This document shows positions 22,099 to 33,948 of a stretch of DNA of 64,000 nt, piece after piece; positions within the stretch are counted from its first letter, which is position 1; each line of letters opens with the position of its first letter. The stretch is from positions 437,511 to 501,510 of the forward strand of contig NW_022985553.1 of assembly GCF_010093815.1 (NCBI RefSeq). The letters run 5' to 3'. The stretch is from Pseudovirgaria hyperparasitica. Taxonomy: Eukaryota; Ascomycota; Dothideomycetes; Acrospermales; Acrospermaceae. Below the pieces are notes generated by a model. The model was not told the DNA's origin and made no database searches. It saw nothing but the letters and a program-made list of their open reading frames with translations. The position numbers were made by a program, and so were the translations under genes.

Positions 22099-23683
22099 AT
22101 GGGTCTTCCGTAAGTCTTCACCTCCTAGACTGGCAACTCTTTATGCGCGCCTGCACTACATACAATACTATTGCGCCATTCCTCACTCACAAGCCTCCTT
22201 CATGTTTGTTCGCGTGTTAATATTACTTTACAGTATCTGGTACGCCCCTACGCCATCTGCCGCCAACAATGCCACGAAAGACTACGAACCTCTCAGCGCG
22301 GCGGCGCATGCACGCTCCGCGATTCGGAGGCACCAGCATCGTTCACCTCAATCTCGTCGCGTAGCAGCGCTCACACGCATAGGCGAACGCATGAATGAGC
22401 AGACCACAGCAAGTGAGGCCAGGAGAGCGACAGAAATAACACGCGACGCGAACGACGATGACAGGAGGCGAGACGGTATGATATTTGGTGGCGAAAGCAG
22501 TCATCCATTTCCACTGTCGGCATTTCCTGCTCCTGAACTCGAGCCTGAACCCCGTAATCGCAACTCCAGGCGCGAACATGTAGCGCGCAGCAGAAGCCGC
22601 AGTCCAGACCGTCCACGACACTTTAATCACGATGACATCCATCGGCAGGAACATCAAGACCCACGTTCTGTTAGGACTCGTACAATTACCAGACTAAGGG
22701 GTGTGGAACGTCTACTCCCAACTGCCACTGATCAGCTGCGAGACCAGTTCACGTTTGACTTTGCTCCGGCGCACCCTCGTTCTCTTTCGAGACCTTCGTA
22801 CACGTCAGACTCCGAATCACCCATTGACCCTGAGCTTCGTCGACGAAGGAATCGTGTTAGGTCGTCTGATGCATCTTTTCGTCGACGCGGCAATAACACG
22901 GACGGTCTCGGCGATCGATTGCGTAGCCTTACACCGGATCTGGACTGGGATCCTATGTTAAGTACAATTCAGCCCGATCAACAGCTTCCCAGCGCCGATT
23001 CATCTTTTACAACTGCAGCCGCCTCGGCTTCGTTCTCAAACACCCAGGCTAGTTCGCGTTCTGGCAGCGCAAACTCCCAAACATCGTCCTCTAGGACACA
23101 CTTGACAGTCCCGACACCGCGCAACGAGCTGGATTCCTTGCTCAACGAATGCCTGAGTTCTGACGGGCCGAGCGGATCAGATTCGGAAGCATCTGTATTC
23201 CCAACGCACTCTGGACCTCCAATGCCATTACTAGAGATTGAGAACACCCACAGTTCTCGAATGCGACGTCATGAAGAGAGATACTCCAACAGAGCGATGA
23301 GTAATGAGAATTCGGAGGATTGGGTCTCGCGACGAGCCCAATCTCACGGACTGGGGAATGCTGGCATTATTACCTATCACACGGATCCACGACGAACTCT
23401 CAGGGCTATGAGACTAGTCAGGGGGGATCGTGCACTTCCCAATACTGTTCATGGCACTCGATCCCCACAAGCAGAGGGCGGTAGCAGTGACCAGGACGCA
23501 GATACAGCGGCAGCCGCAGCGCATTTACGGGACCCTGAGCTGGAGCAGATGCGCCCGATCCTAGGAAGACTGGCCCGTCGAGATGATATCCCAGATGAGT
23601 ACTGGTTGTCTGTAGGCCTTACGCCAGTCATGGCAGAGAGGGTTAATCGGACTGAACGTGGTAACAACCGGCCGGACGTATAG
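22099..23683 (+). CDS. Arg/Ser-rich low-complexity hypothetical protein (2 exons, 11-nt first exon)
   Basis: The joined protein is 486 aa. Exon 1 is only 11 nt (22099-22109, MGL plus two bases) with a GTAAGT donor; exon 2 (22234-23683) begins after TTTACAG and gives MGLPIWYAPTPSAANN. The body is rich in Arg, Ser, Glu and Asp (SRSRSPDRPRH and similar RS-like runs) and mostly disordered. The C-terminus is the only ordered-looking part: RPILGRLARRDDIPDEYW followed by SVGLTPVMAERV. It is probably nuclear, judged by composition alone. The 5' flank is strongly CT-rich (21880-21915), as in many fungal promoters. Function unknown. Confidence 0.7.
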
Positions 23684-24315
23684 GTGTCCAGACTGCTGGA
23701 AACTTCAGCTGACATGGCTGGTGGCTTCATGAGCATATGATCTTTGGGGTGGTTTGTTTTGTTGCAACTTTTTCCTTTGTGGGCCTTTCTGTGCCACGGT
23801 ATTGCATCGGTTATTGGAGTTATCCATGAGACGGATCTCATGCAGAGTTGGAAACATCAAAAGTCACGGACTCGGACTAAATGCGTATTCTGAGATTTTA
23901 AGTAGATGTGTGTTATTAAAGCGGCAGGAAATGGACACTCAATTGATGCGGTTGTTGGGCCAATACAATGAATTATAAGCCCGTCAGAACATGAAGCGTA
24001 CCTAGGTTTGTGCTAGCAGCAAGCCAAGCCACAGCAATCTCCACCAAAAAAGGATGAAAAACCTGCGGGGCATAGCACGCCCGCGCCACCGCCTGAGCCG
24101 GGCACAACAAGCACACGGGCATCTCATGACGCGCTTAGCTTAGATGACGTCGCCATTGCCTAGACTACTACCTTGACTACCTAGGTCAGCTACAAAAGCT
24201 TTGCAGCTGCCGCTCTCCTGCTTTGTACTCATCTCTACCTACCATCCATCTCCTCATCTCCATCTAAATACCATCAATCAAACATTTCCATCTCCCAATC
24301 CCCCACACAATCACA
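23684..24315. other. gene-free interval
   Basis: Roughly 630 bases between two rightward genes. A GC-rich stretch with CCGCCTGAGCC occurs near 24085-24110 and a pyrimidine-rich leader at 24230-24312 precedes the next ATG. No other feature. Confidence 0.35.
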
Positions 24316-24978
24316 ATGGCTACTCTTCACTGTAAGTAAATACTAAATCCTGCTGCCAGCCCATCTACCATCCCACCTCCCAACCTGTCGCCGACCTTTC
24401 AAACAAGAATTGATCACTGACGGAGCTTTTATCCAGACCTCCCCCCGGTCAAGCCCTCGGCCATCGCCCTGGGTACTGCCTTCAACCACGCCGTGTCCCT
24501 CGCGGTCCTCGGTCCCATCTTCGGTGAGACCTACCGCCGCGCTCAAGCAGCCAACTCCAAGGAGGAGTTCTTCAAATCAAAGGAGGCTGCCACTGCCGCT
24601 GCCACCTGGGGAAGCTCCATCGCCGGCTCAGCTGTTCAGGCGTATGGCGTGGGTGCTTTGATCAACGCGACTGGTACTCTTAGTTACAAGGGCGCTGCGT
24701 ACCTCGGCAGCTTGATCTTCTTTGCCTCTTCTGCACCAACGGTGAGTTGAATGATGAATAAGTGTCGTATAATATGACTAATTCAGTATAGCTTCTTGCT
24801 CAAGTTCTCACTGAGAAGCGCCCTCTCGATACCGTTGTCGTAGGCGCTGTCTCCAAGGTCCTCGAGACTGTAGGCCTGAGCTTGTTCCTCACCTACTGGG
24901 GTGTAAGTTGACATGGAAGAATCATAACATGTGAAGAATCTGACGCGCCGTTAGACCCGTACCAACCCCTTCAACTAA
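24316..24978 (+). CDS. DUF1761 membrane protein (4 exons)
   Basis: The joined protein is 151 aa. Exons are 24316-24331, 24437-24741, 24792-24902 and 24955-24978, with introns of 105, 50 and 52 nt. The first exon is 16 nt (MATLH) and the last encodes only TRTNPFN. The sequence matches the fungal DUF1761 family (PF08570): AIALGTAFNHAVSLAVLGPIF, EEFFKSKEAATAA, YGVGALINATGTLSYKGAAY and TEKRPLDTVVVGAVSKVLE. Three or four short hydrophobic helices give an integral membrane protein of unknown function. All four exons are needed for the usual family length and C-terminus. Confidence 0.88.
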
Positions 24979-25872
24979 ATACCTCCTCTAAGCCTGCTCT
25001 CACTCGGCGCTAAAATGGAACGACGATATGTGGTAAAAACTAGCCCAGATATGACGCCACTAGTATGGCAAGTAACTGAACGAAAGTAGAAGTCTTTCGT
25101 CTGTAGTAATACAAGAAGTAAATAATATCGAAACCATTCTACGACTTTCGTGCGATGCTGCCCATTGTGACGACATGTGAAGAACGCTGCCTGCCCGCGG
25201 GAAGTTTTAGATGCTGACAATCTAGTCTTAAGATCTGCGACTGCATATCCTGTTCCTGTGCCCTTATCAATTACGCTCTCTATTTACTTCAAGTAAGCAG
25301 TTTGAGGCGGTTGGGGCAGGACTCGTTTGGCGCGGGCGGTTCGCAGTTGATCGACAAAGATAGGCTATCTTTATCGCACCCCTCAATTACACACCAACTC
25401 CTGGCCGTAGCAGATAAGACATACATGGTTTCAGCTATGCAATAGCTTTCTCATCGATCTCGAACGCGGACATAATATTATGACTTGTGAACTGCCCGGT
25501 CTACGTCACCAACGGATTCCCCTGCTATATTTCCTCTTATGGGCAAGTGTAAGCAGCACCTGAACCCCCCGCGAAACCCCGGAGTGATGTACGACTTGCT
25601 ACCCCGGCCGATTCTCCACAATTCGCATGCAACATGCCCTAAATCGCGAACTCTGTGCTGGAACTCCCACTCTCAGTGCGCGACATGCGTCCGGGGCGCC
25701 GCTTGACATATATCAGGCGGGGACCCCTAAGGAGAGAGGGACCCTTTTCCTCTTCAACTAACCTAGCCTGTCCTGTCCTGCTTCTCTGTCCAGACACAAA
25801 CTGTATACATTCATCCAGCAACCACACGAGAGACAGAGACAGAGACATAGAAAGAGAGAGGGAGACAGAGCC
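24979..25872. other. gene-free interval with purine-rich leader
   Basis: About 890 bases without a supported exon. A purine-rich simple tract (GAGACAGAGACAGAGACATAG-like units) spans about 25829-25870, directly before the kinase start codon, and probably lies in its 5' leader. Confidence 0.4.
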
Positions 25873-26777
25873 ATGGATGACCAAGTAACCCGCCTCGTAG
25901 AAAAGACCTGGGGTATGTCCCCCGTCTCTCCTTCCATCACGACACCACTCTAACACACATCCCTATAGCAAAATACCAAACTCTTCCCAAATCCCGCCGC
26001 CTCATGATCGCCATCTCCGGCATCCCAGGCTCAGGTACCACCCACCACCACCACCACCACCACCACCACCACAATCACCACAACCACCACCCACACCTCC
26101 CCTCACAAACTCTAACCCTCCCACCCCAACCCACAGGCAAAACCACCCTCGCAACAACCGTCGCCAGCGCCCTCAACGCAAAGCACGCCCTCTCCTCCCC
26201 CGGCACTGCCGCAACCACCCGCGTCGCCGCCGCCATCCCCATGGACGGCTACCACCTCTCGCGCGCCCAACTCTCCGCCCTGCCAGACCCCGCAACCGCA
26301 CACGCCCGCCGCGGCGCCGCATTCACATTCGACGGCGCCAGTTTCCTCGCGCTAGTGCAGCAGCTGCGCGAGCCCCTGGCGCCGGAAAGCCGCACGCTGT
26401 ACGCGCCCTCGTTTGACCATGCGCGCAAGGATCCCGTGCCGGATGATATTGCGATTAGTCCGCAGACGCGCATCGTGGTGTTTGAGGGGAACTATCTGAG
26501 TCTGGATCGGCGGCCCTGGAGTGAGGCGGCGGGGCTGATGGATGAGTTGTGGTTTGTCGAGGTTGGGTTTGGGGTTGCGTGGGAGAGGCTGGTGCCGAGG
26601 CATGTGCGGGCTGGGATTGCGAGGGATGAGGAGGAGGCTGGGAGGAGGGTGGATGAGAATGATTTGGTGAATGGGAGGGAGATTGTTGAGGGGCGGTTGC
26701 CGGTTGATGAGGTTGTTGTGAGTCGCGATGATTTGGGTTGGAGGCCGGATGCTTTGGCTCTGGCTCAGCAGACGTAA
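25873..26777 (+). CDS. YFH7-like P-loop kinase of the uridine kinase/phosphoribulokinase fold (3 exons)
   Basis: The joined protein is 248 aa. Exons are 25873-25912, 25969-26034 and 26137-26777, with introns of 56 and 102 nt. The second intron falls inside the Walker A motif: exon 2 ends IAISGIPGSG and exon 3 starts KTTLA. The conserved segments IPMDGYHLSRAQL, FTFDGASFLALVQQL, YAPSFDHARKDP and VVFEGNYLSLD match the ATP-dependent kinase family that includes yeast Yfh7 and PanK/Udk-like proteins. The physiological substrate is not established. Base composition shifts to strong GC third positions in the first part of exon 3. No targeting signal. Confidence 0.88.
26041..26075. repeat. CAC/ACC microsatellite inside an intron
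   Basis: A run of about ten ACC/CAC triplets followed by imperfect ones to about 26098. It lies within the intron that splits the kinase P-loop. Unspliced, it would read as a polyhistidine run in frame. Confidence 0.9.
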
Positions 26778-27005
26778 GGCCATAAAGGAGGTTGTGCCTT
26801 GAATGAAAGCGAGCGTTTATAGCACACCCATCGTGAATCGGAGATTCTGGATACCTATTCTTCCTGTAGCACGCCGTCTTGACTGCTTTGGGCAGTAATA
26901 GCGAAAAGCCAACTCCATCTGGGGCAGTATATGAGAACTGGTATAACCCTGCAGCAATGCTTTAATTTATATAAGCCGTTATATCGTCTAAACTGGTACA
27001 TACGC

Positions 27006-28264
27006 TTAGCGCACACCTGGAATCGCTCCTTTTGCTTCATTTGCGCCTAATTCCTCTTCTTTCCATGAATCTGCGCCGACCTTTCTGCCTCCCTCGGCTC
27101 TCTTTACTCGACACCACAATCCCACCTCCTTATCCCAAACAAATTGCCACAACACGTACACCCAACTCTTGTGATACGGCAGATCGTTGTAGAACTCTCC
27201 GGCGATCTTCCTAAGGACCGGAAGACGAGTCCACGGGATGGCGGGAAAATCATGATGCTCATTGTGCAGACCCACATTGTAGGTCAGCAGATTGAGTGGT
27301 CCGTAGTATGAGTAGGTTTCAGGCACTGGTACCATAGTCGAGGGATCCTTCGCTCCAGGAGCTTGTCTTCCGAAGACATAATGCTCCGCGATGAAGTGTC
27401 CGGCACAAGGATGTAACGACCCAGCCAAAAACGAACTCATAATCAAGTATGCCAACGCACGACCACCGGCAAATTGAATGAGGGCGAAATCAAAGGCGAG
27501 CTGTATGGCAACGTTGAAGAGGTGTATTTTCGTGATGGGCAACTTGTACACCATCATGGGTCGGATGGCGTAGAAAAGGATCTGGAAGGTACAGAAGAAG
27601 GCCTTGCCAAAGACGGAGTCGAGAAAAAAAGCCTCAAGGGCGGTAGGCAAGTCTGTATCAAGACCTTCTACCCCTAAGGACTTATGGTGCGTGAGATGGT
27701 ATGGCTAAATAGACGTTAACTTGATATACATTTGGCTCTTTAAGAAGACTTACTCGGAACGAGGCACTATAGGGGATGCCAATAGGTAGGTTTGCAAATA
27801 CTGCGAAGGTTCTATTCGCCAACGGAGAGCGGAATGCCAAGTTATGCGATATTTCATGAATGGCGAGAAACAAGTTTTGGTTTGCGGTCGCGCCGATAAT
27901 GTAGGCTGTGAGGAGGAACGGCCATGATATAATGGCAACATCTCTTAAGAGATATGCGCAGAGGATTTGTAGAGCGACGACTCCGGTAACAACATATTTC
28001 GTAAGAGGTTCAGGGCCACACAGTTTTGTCACCTAGGACAAATGTCAGTTACATCGTCGTTAAGATCCGAACAAATCGCACCTCGGGATGAGCCTTTATA
28101 ATAGCTTGGCGTCGTGTTCGGTGTGGTTCTTCTGTGTAAGTCCAGAAGAAGTGGTCGTACTCCGTCTTCCTCTCTGAAACGGCAGCAGTCTTTGATATAC
28201 CACTCTGCTTAGGGAGAGAGCGTTTGCCGGTTTCTACCACTACCGCGGGAACAGATGAGCGCAT
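27006..28264 (-). CDS. sphingolipid delta-4 desaturase (3 exons)
   Basis: The joined protein is 386 aa. Exons are 28264-28082, 28032-27754 and 27704-27006; both introns are 49 nt and phase 0. The N-terminus carries YDHFFWTYTEEPHRTRRQAII, typical of dihydroceramide desaturases. All three histidine boxes are present: HEISHN, HLTHH (completed only after splicing exon 2 to exon 3) and HNEHH. Hydrophobic segments lie around residues 70-115 and 190-240. The enzyme introduces the 4,5-trans double bond into the long-chain base of ceramide in the ER, a step toward fungal glucosylceramides. The C-terminal extension past GLWCRVKR is variable. Length and motifs are complete. Confidence 0.94.
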
Positions 28265-29252
28265 AGCAAGTCAATTGCCTGTTGACTGAAAAGGAAGAAT
28301 ACTTGTTGTTCGAGGAGTGATAAATCGAATGCCCAACTGTGTCCGGAGAGGAGTGAAAGTTGGGAAATATGGAAGCTGCAACAATTTCAAGATGTGATTC
28401 GCGGAAAGGGTCGCAGCTGGTGGCGTTAGAATCCGGATCCGGATTGGCGTTCCACCAGGCGGGTACTGGCTGCACGGTGGCACCAATCTTATCGATCTTG
28501 GCGTTTTCCATTTTCACGCATACGTTCACGTCCGCTAATCTAAGGTTTATATAAGAGCCCAAAGGAACCATATAAAGATACTGTATTATTGTATAATGTT
28601 TTATCTAGCGCCCGCTAGCGCCCTCACCAGAATCACCGCCGGAGAATCACATTTCGCGATGATCCACGCCCTTATTCGGAAATCCGATATATCAAAATCG
28701 AGCTCTCTCCACGACATGTAATTCCGTCTACTCTTCATGACCTATAGCCTCGTATTGCCTTAGTGCCTTAATCCCCCTAGGCTGCCTTAGAGCTTAATCC
28801 CATAGACTGCTCGCAATCTGCCGGCCGCAGGCCACCCTAGTCTATTATATCTTTGTTTAAATTTCTTATATGCTTAGTCTTAGGTATAACGGCAGAAAAG
28901 GCTCCATCCAGAAAGATAGAGGTAAGAACACGCGTGCACGTGTGCTAAGAGAGTCAGGTTCTAGGCAAACAACGAATATAGTTTTTAAGCTCTAAACTCC
29001 TTACTTTAGTCTATAAGAAGACATCTTGAACCTTGAAAGAAGAGGAGATTTTCCTGAATACCAAGGATACGGTATTTCCACGGGCCATCCTCTAGAGATT
29101 CATAAAACTATCTCTATCAATCAAGATTAAGTCCCCGGCCAAAGCACGCGTATGATCTAGACTTAACTGGACTCCATTACTTGACAGGAAAGCAAGCAAA
29201 CCGAAGAATGCTAATTTATTATTAGTAAGTGAAGATAACCAAACACATGACC
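28265..29252. other. gene-free interval at edge of a gene-poor island
   Basis: About 990 bases. Past 28600 the base composition turns AT-richer, with short TA-rich runs such as CTTAGTGCCTTAATCCCCCTAGG-like repeats of 'CCTTAG' near 28755-28800. No exon, LTR or RNA gene is recognised; it may hold a heavily decayed repeat. Confidence 0.3.
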
Positions 29253-30359
29253 TTACCATGGTTCACTGTACGCCTGATTTTGTGTCCCGTAGATCCGTAT
29301 GTTACAGTCTGAATCCATGACCAGTCTGCCTTGTCCCATGCTGCAGATTCTCCAACTATATGCAATTGTTAGTAGACTATTCGTGAGCGGAAACCAGAAC
29401 TCACTCTGTATTTCTATTAAGTGTTTTAACAATAGCAGACTAACCATTGATGCTAGAGGTATAGCCCTAGGATCAGGCGCATATTGAGGAAGTCTGGAGA
29501 AGTCCGCAACAGAATCAGGCGCAGGTTGAGAAATACTGAGGACGATGCGTTGTGCTATTCGCGAGTGTCTGAGAGATTTCAATGATTTGACTACACCACT
29601 CCGAATATACAAATCGCACAACGCTATATCGGCAGGCTGGTGTGGCGAAACTAGCCTAACATACGATTGTGTTGCGGATCCCGGGTCACGACAACGAGGA
29701 ACACCATCTAGCCAGAGCAGTGGCTGACGATGACGATCGAACCCTTGCGCGAGGTCGTAATAGACATGCCGCTGGTCTGGACTTGCCGAGGCGGCTGCTC
29801 TTCTCCAGCGGGCATCATTGTCGCAATAGACGCGCACGCTACTACTTCCTAGGTCCCTGTTGTATCTCAGATTCGCGACTGATACCATAATTTCGCGCAC
29901 TTTGTCTAGATAATGGCTCGTTTGCGGGTCGTTCGATCGAGAGTCGATACCGAATGTATACTGTAGAATATGGCCCAAATCATCAGCCGCTCTATCACGC
30001 CCCGGCCCCTGTCCCAATGGATGGCCACTGAAATAGCTTGTCATCATATCTAGACTACGGACAGCCTGCCGTGCCATTGCAACTGCTTCTATGACAGCTA
30101 TGTCAACGCCCAAACCTATACATGATGAATCGATATAATAGCCTCCTAGAGTAGAGGGTGGAGGGTCGGAAGTAAGGCATAGTTCAAAAAACATAGAAAA
30201 TAAGATGGCGATGAATATAAGAGGACCCATTGTACTAGGAGTAGATGAGAGTGTAGATGGAAGGCATTTGTGATTATTCCTGGACCTATATAACATAGAG
30301 GCCGTACTATATACTATCATGTGAAAGTAATTAGCGCAGCAACATCTTCCCCTTTCCAT
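29253..30359 (-). CDS. lineage-specific secreted candidate, gene model uncertain
   Basis: A long frame (up to 368 aa) without recognised family. Met at 30230 begins a good signal peptide (MGPLIFIAILFSMFFELC, cleavage near LTS), so the mature protein is probably about 300 aa or less. The middle part has paired cysteines and a helical array (IDSSCIGLGVDIAVIEAVAMA, VYCDNDARW, ADIALCDLYI). This loosely recalls fungal secreted proteins annotated as peptidase-like, but I find no HExxH zinc site, so that is not claimed. GT-AG pairs (donor GTGAGT, acceptor CATATAG) lie near 29350-29405, and a GTAAGG donor overlaps the last codon, so the 3' end is probably mis-modelled. It sits alone in a gene-poor, AT-richer island. 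Confidence 0.4.
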   Translation of the reverse strand: MERGRCCCANYFHMIVYSTASMLYRSRNNHKCLPSTLSSTPSTMGPLIFIAILFSMFFELCLTSDPPPSTLGGYYIDSSCIGLGVDIAVIEAVAMARQAVRSLDMMTSYFSGHPLGQGPGRDRAADDLGHILQYTFGIDSRSNDPQTSHYLDKVREIMVSVANLRYNRDLGSSSVRVYCDNDARWRRAAASASPDQRHVYYDLAQGFDRHRQPLLWLDGVPRCRDPGSATQSYVRLVSPHQPADIALCDLYIRSGVVKSLKSLRHSRIAQRIVLSISQPAPDSVADFSRLPQYAPDPRAIPLASMVSLLLLKHLIEIQSEFWFPLTNSLLTIAYSWRICSMGQGRLVMDSDCNIRIYGTQNQAYSEPW

Positions 30360-30903
30360 GAGTATTTACCTATGAGCCATATTAGAGACTAGATAGCATT
30401 TTAAGTGATCATTATCATATCCACATCAATTCGGCCCGCGGTAGAAAATATCAAGAGAGTACTAGTTTTGTATACTTAGAATGAATTTCTAATAATAATC
30501 CCCACCTGAGTAGTTTTGCGTGACTTTAGTCCGCAATATGAGATATTAATTTAGAACTCCCGGTATACTACCGGCTACACTTTCTTTGATAAGAATGTAT
30601 TTACCAATATAAGTTAGTATAGAATCACAGGTATATGAATGATGTCCTCGTATAAATCCTGAAGTGCATCATATAAACTATATACCTCGCTACGAGTATA
30701 GCTTTATGTTACTAGAAGCATAAGGTATGAGTCCAAACACCTTGTCCAATATTCTGTTATCGCAATATGGCCTGAATTTCAAGGTTACTTTACAGCTAGA
30801 TTTCGATATGCGCATCCTGGACATTATTCAAGCAAGCACGTATCGGTGGTCTGACTGATGCTTATGCTGTCTACGTATTGATAATCAGAACATTCTGGTC
30901 GGT
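30360..30903. other. AT-rich gene-free interval
   Basis: About 540 bases of AT-rich sequence between the orphan gene and the 3' end of the MetAP2 gene. No exon or repeat structure is evident. Confidence 0.35.
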
Positions 30904-32488
<1,585 letters not shown>

Positions 32489-32725
32489 GATGTGGAACAC
32501 CTAATTTTGAGTATGCACATGAGGAAATAACTATAGCGGATCGGCTTGACCCCGCTAAGCCCAATGTGAGACCTTAGCACGAGTACGTCACTATTCCTGC
32601 AACATGAGCTGCTTGTAATCTCATTTGACTCTCGAATACTTCAACCGTGCATTGCACATCGTACCGCTTCCTTTCATAGTAAAACTACCAGTCGTGCACC
32701 TTAATTGCGGAATGCAGAAACTTCA
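32489..32725. promoter_or_regulatory. bidirectional promoter, MetAP2 / J-protein
   Basis: Only 237 bases separate the two divergent start codons, so both genes must share this sequence for their core promoters. No clear TATA box is visible. Confidence 0.6.
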
Positions 32726-33673
32726 ATGCCTCTACGGCGGTCAATTTTCACCCTCACGTCCCCTCCCCGAACACAACTATGCCAGCTAGCCAATCGCCAC
32801 TCGCGCTTCCACACATCGTCCATACGGCGTGCGCAGACAGATGTATTTCCAGACCACTATGAGACCCTTTCTCTCTCTCCTGATGCAACCCAAAAAGATA
32901 TTAAACGGTACGCCCCATGTCTAGCATTTTCCCCTAGGGATTCAAGTGTTCTCCCTCACATCGGCTTCTTCTTCTCGCCTCACTGCCTCCAACTGACACT
33001 CCACAGTCAATACTTCACACTATCCAAACGCCACCACCCCGACACCTCTGACAGTCCCGACTCACTCCCACGCTTCCACGCCATAACAGATGCATACCAC
33101 ACTCTTGTCGATCCCGCTACGCGTTCTACCTACGACCGCGACTACGTGCGCGTTTACAACACTGCCGCCGGTGCCCCTGCATATCCCGCGGGCTCACACG
33201 CCTCACACACATCATCCTATGCCGGCTCGCGCCCAGCGTCTGGGCTGTCGCGTCGGAGGACGCGATTCAGAGGTCCGCCGCCGAGCTTCTATCGAAACGG
33301 TAGGTATGGGACGCAGAGCGCTAAGAGGCAGGCAAATGAGCATGCCTCAGCCGGGAGTGAAGCAGAGGCTAATGCGGCGGGGCAAGGTATGGGAGGTGGA
33401 TTTGGACCTGGGCAGAGCTCGAACGTGTTTGGAGGTGGTACGCCACATTTCGATACACAAGCTCATAGGCGAACACACGAATCAATTATAAATGGCCGAG
33501 AAGCAAGGAGGCGGGCGACGGGGACTTTGATACCGGATGATCATTATGAAGGTCCGAGGTATCATCAGCTGACGATGTTTCTTATGCTTTGTGCGATAGT
33601 AACTTCTGGGGTTGCGGCAGGGGGTTTATTGAAACAAAGACCTGTTGCGCGAAAAGAGAAAAGGGGACAATAG
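32726..33673 (+). CDS. J-domain (DnaJ) protein with C-terminal membrane segment (2 exons)
   Basis: The joined protein is 282 aa. Exons are 32726-32907 and 33007-33673; the 99-nt intron (GTACGC donor, CTGAC branch, CCACAG acceptor) falls inside the J domain, joining DIKR to QYFTLSKRHHPD. The HPD motif needed to stimulate Hsp70 ATPase is intact. The first 40 residues are Arg/Ser/Thr-rich with no acidic residue (MPLRRSIFTLTSPPRTQL), which fits a mitochondrial presequence. After a Gly/Ser-rich linker a single hydrophobic helix (LTMFLMLCAIVTSGVAAGGLL) lies near the C-terminus. It is probably a mitochondrial membrane-bound co-chaperone. Only the J domain is certain. Confidence 0.88.
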   Translation: MPLRRSIFTLTSPPRTQLCQLANRHSRFHTSSIRRAQTDVFPDHYETLSLSPDATQKDIKRYAPCLAFSPRDSSVLPHIGFFFSPHCLQLTLHSQYFTLSKRHHPDTSDSPDSLPRFHAITDAYHTLVDPATRSTYDRDYVRVYNTAAGAPAYPAGSHASHTSSYAGSRPASGLSRRRTRFRGPPPSFYRNGRYGTQSAKRQANEHASAGSEAEANAAGQGMGGGFGPGQSSNVFGGGTPHFDTQAHRRTHESIINGREARRRATGTLIPDDHYEGPRYHQLTMFLMLCAIVTSGVAAGGLLKQRPVARKEKRGQ

Positions 33674-33948
33674 CAAGGCTATGACAGAGCACGCAATGTA
33701 GACTTTAGACGACAGTATGTACACACAACACTCACGGGTTATGGCGCACATCCTTGTACATACATTAGAATGGACAAGATGTTGCGGCATGTGTATGGAC
33801 AGATATGCATTGTAGTGGATTGTTAGTACATGAGAGGGAACAGAGCAACGGGGGTCCAAGTGAGATAGCTTCATCCATCCACGGAGGAGATTGGGTGTAC
33901 GGATGACAGTCCTAGTGGGCTGCTGATGCGGACGTGTCCAAATCTTGC

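Noticed and set aside
26004-26777. A polyhistidine protein starting at 26004
   Set aside because: The His run is the intron CAC microsatellite read through. Splicing it out restores the P-loop G-x-x-G-S-G-K-T exactly.
29253-30359. Secreted zinc metalloprotease (M35-like)
   Set aside because: The cysteine and helix layout is suggestive, but no HExxH motif can be found in any frame or splice combination I tried.
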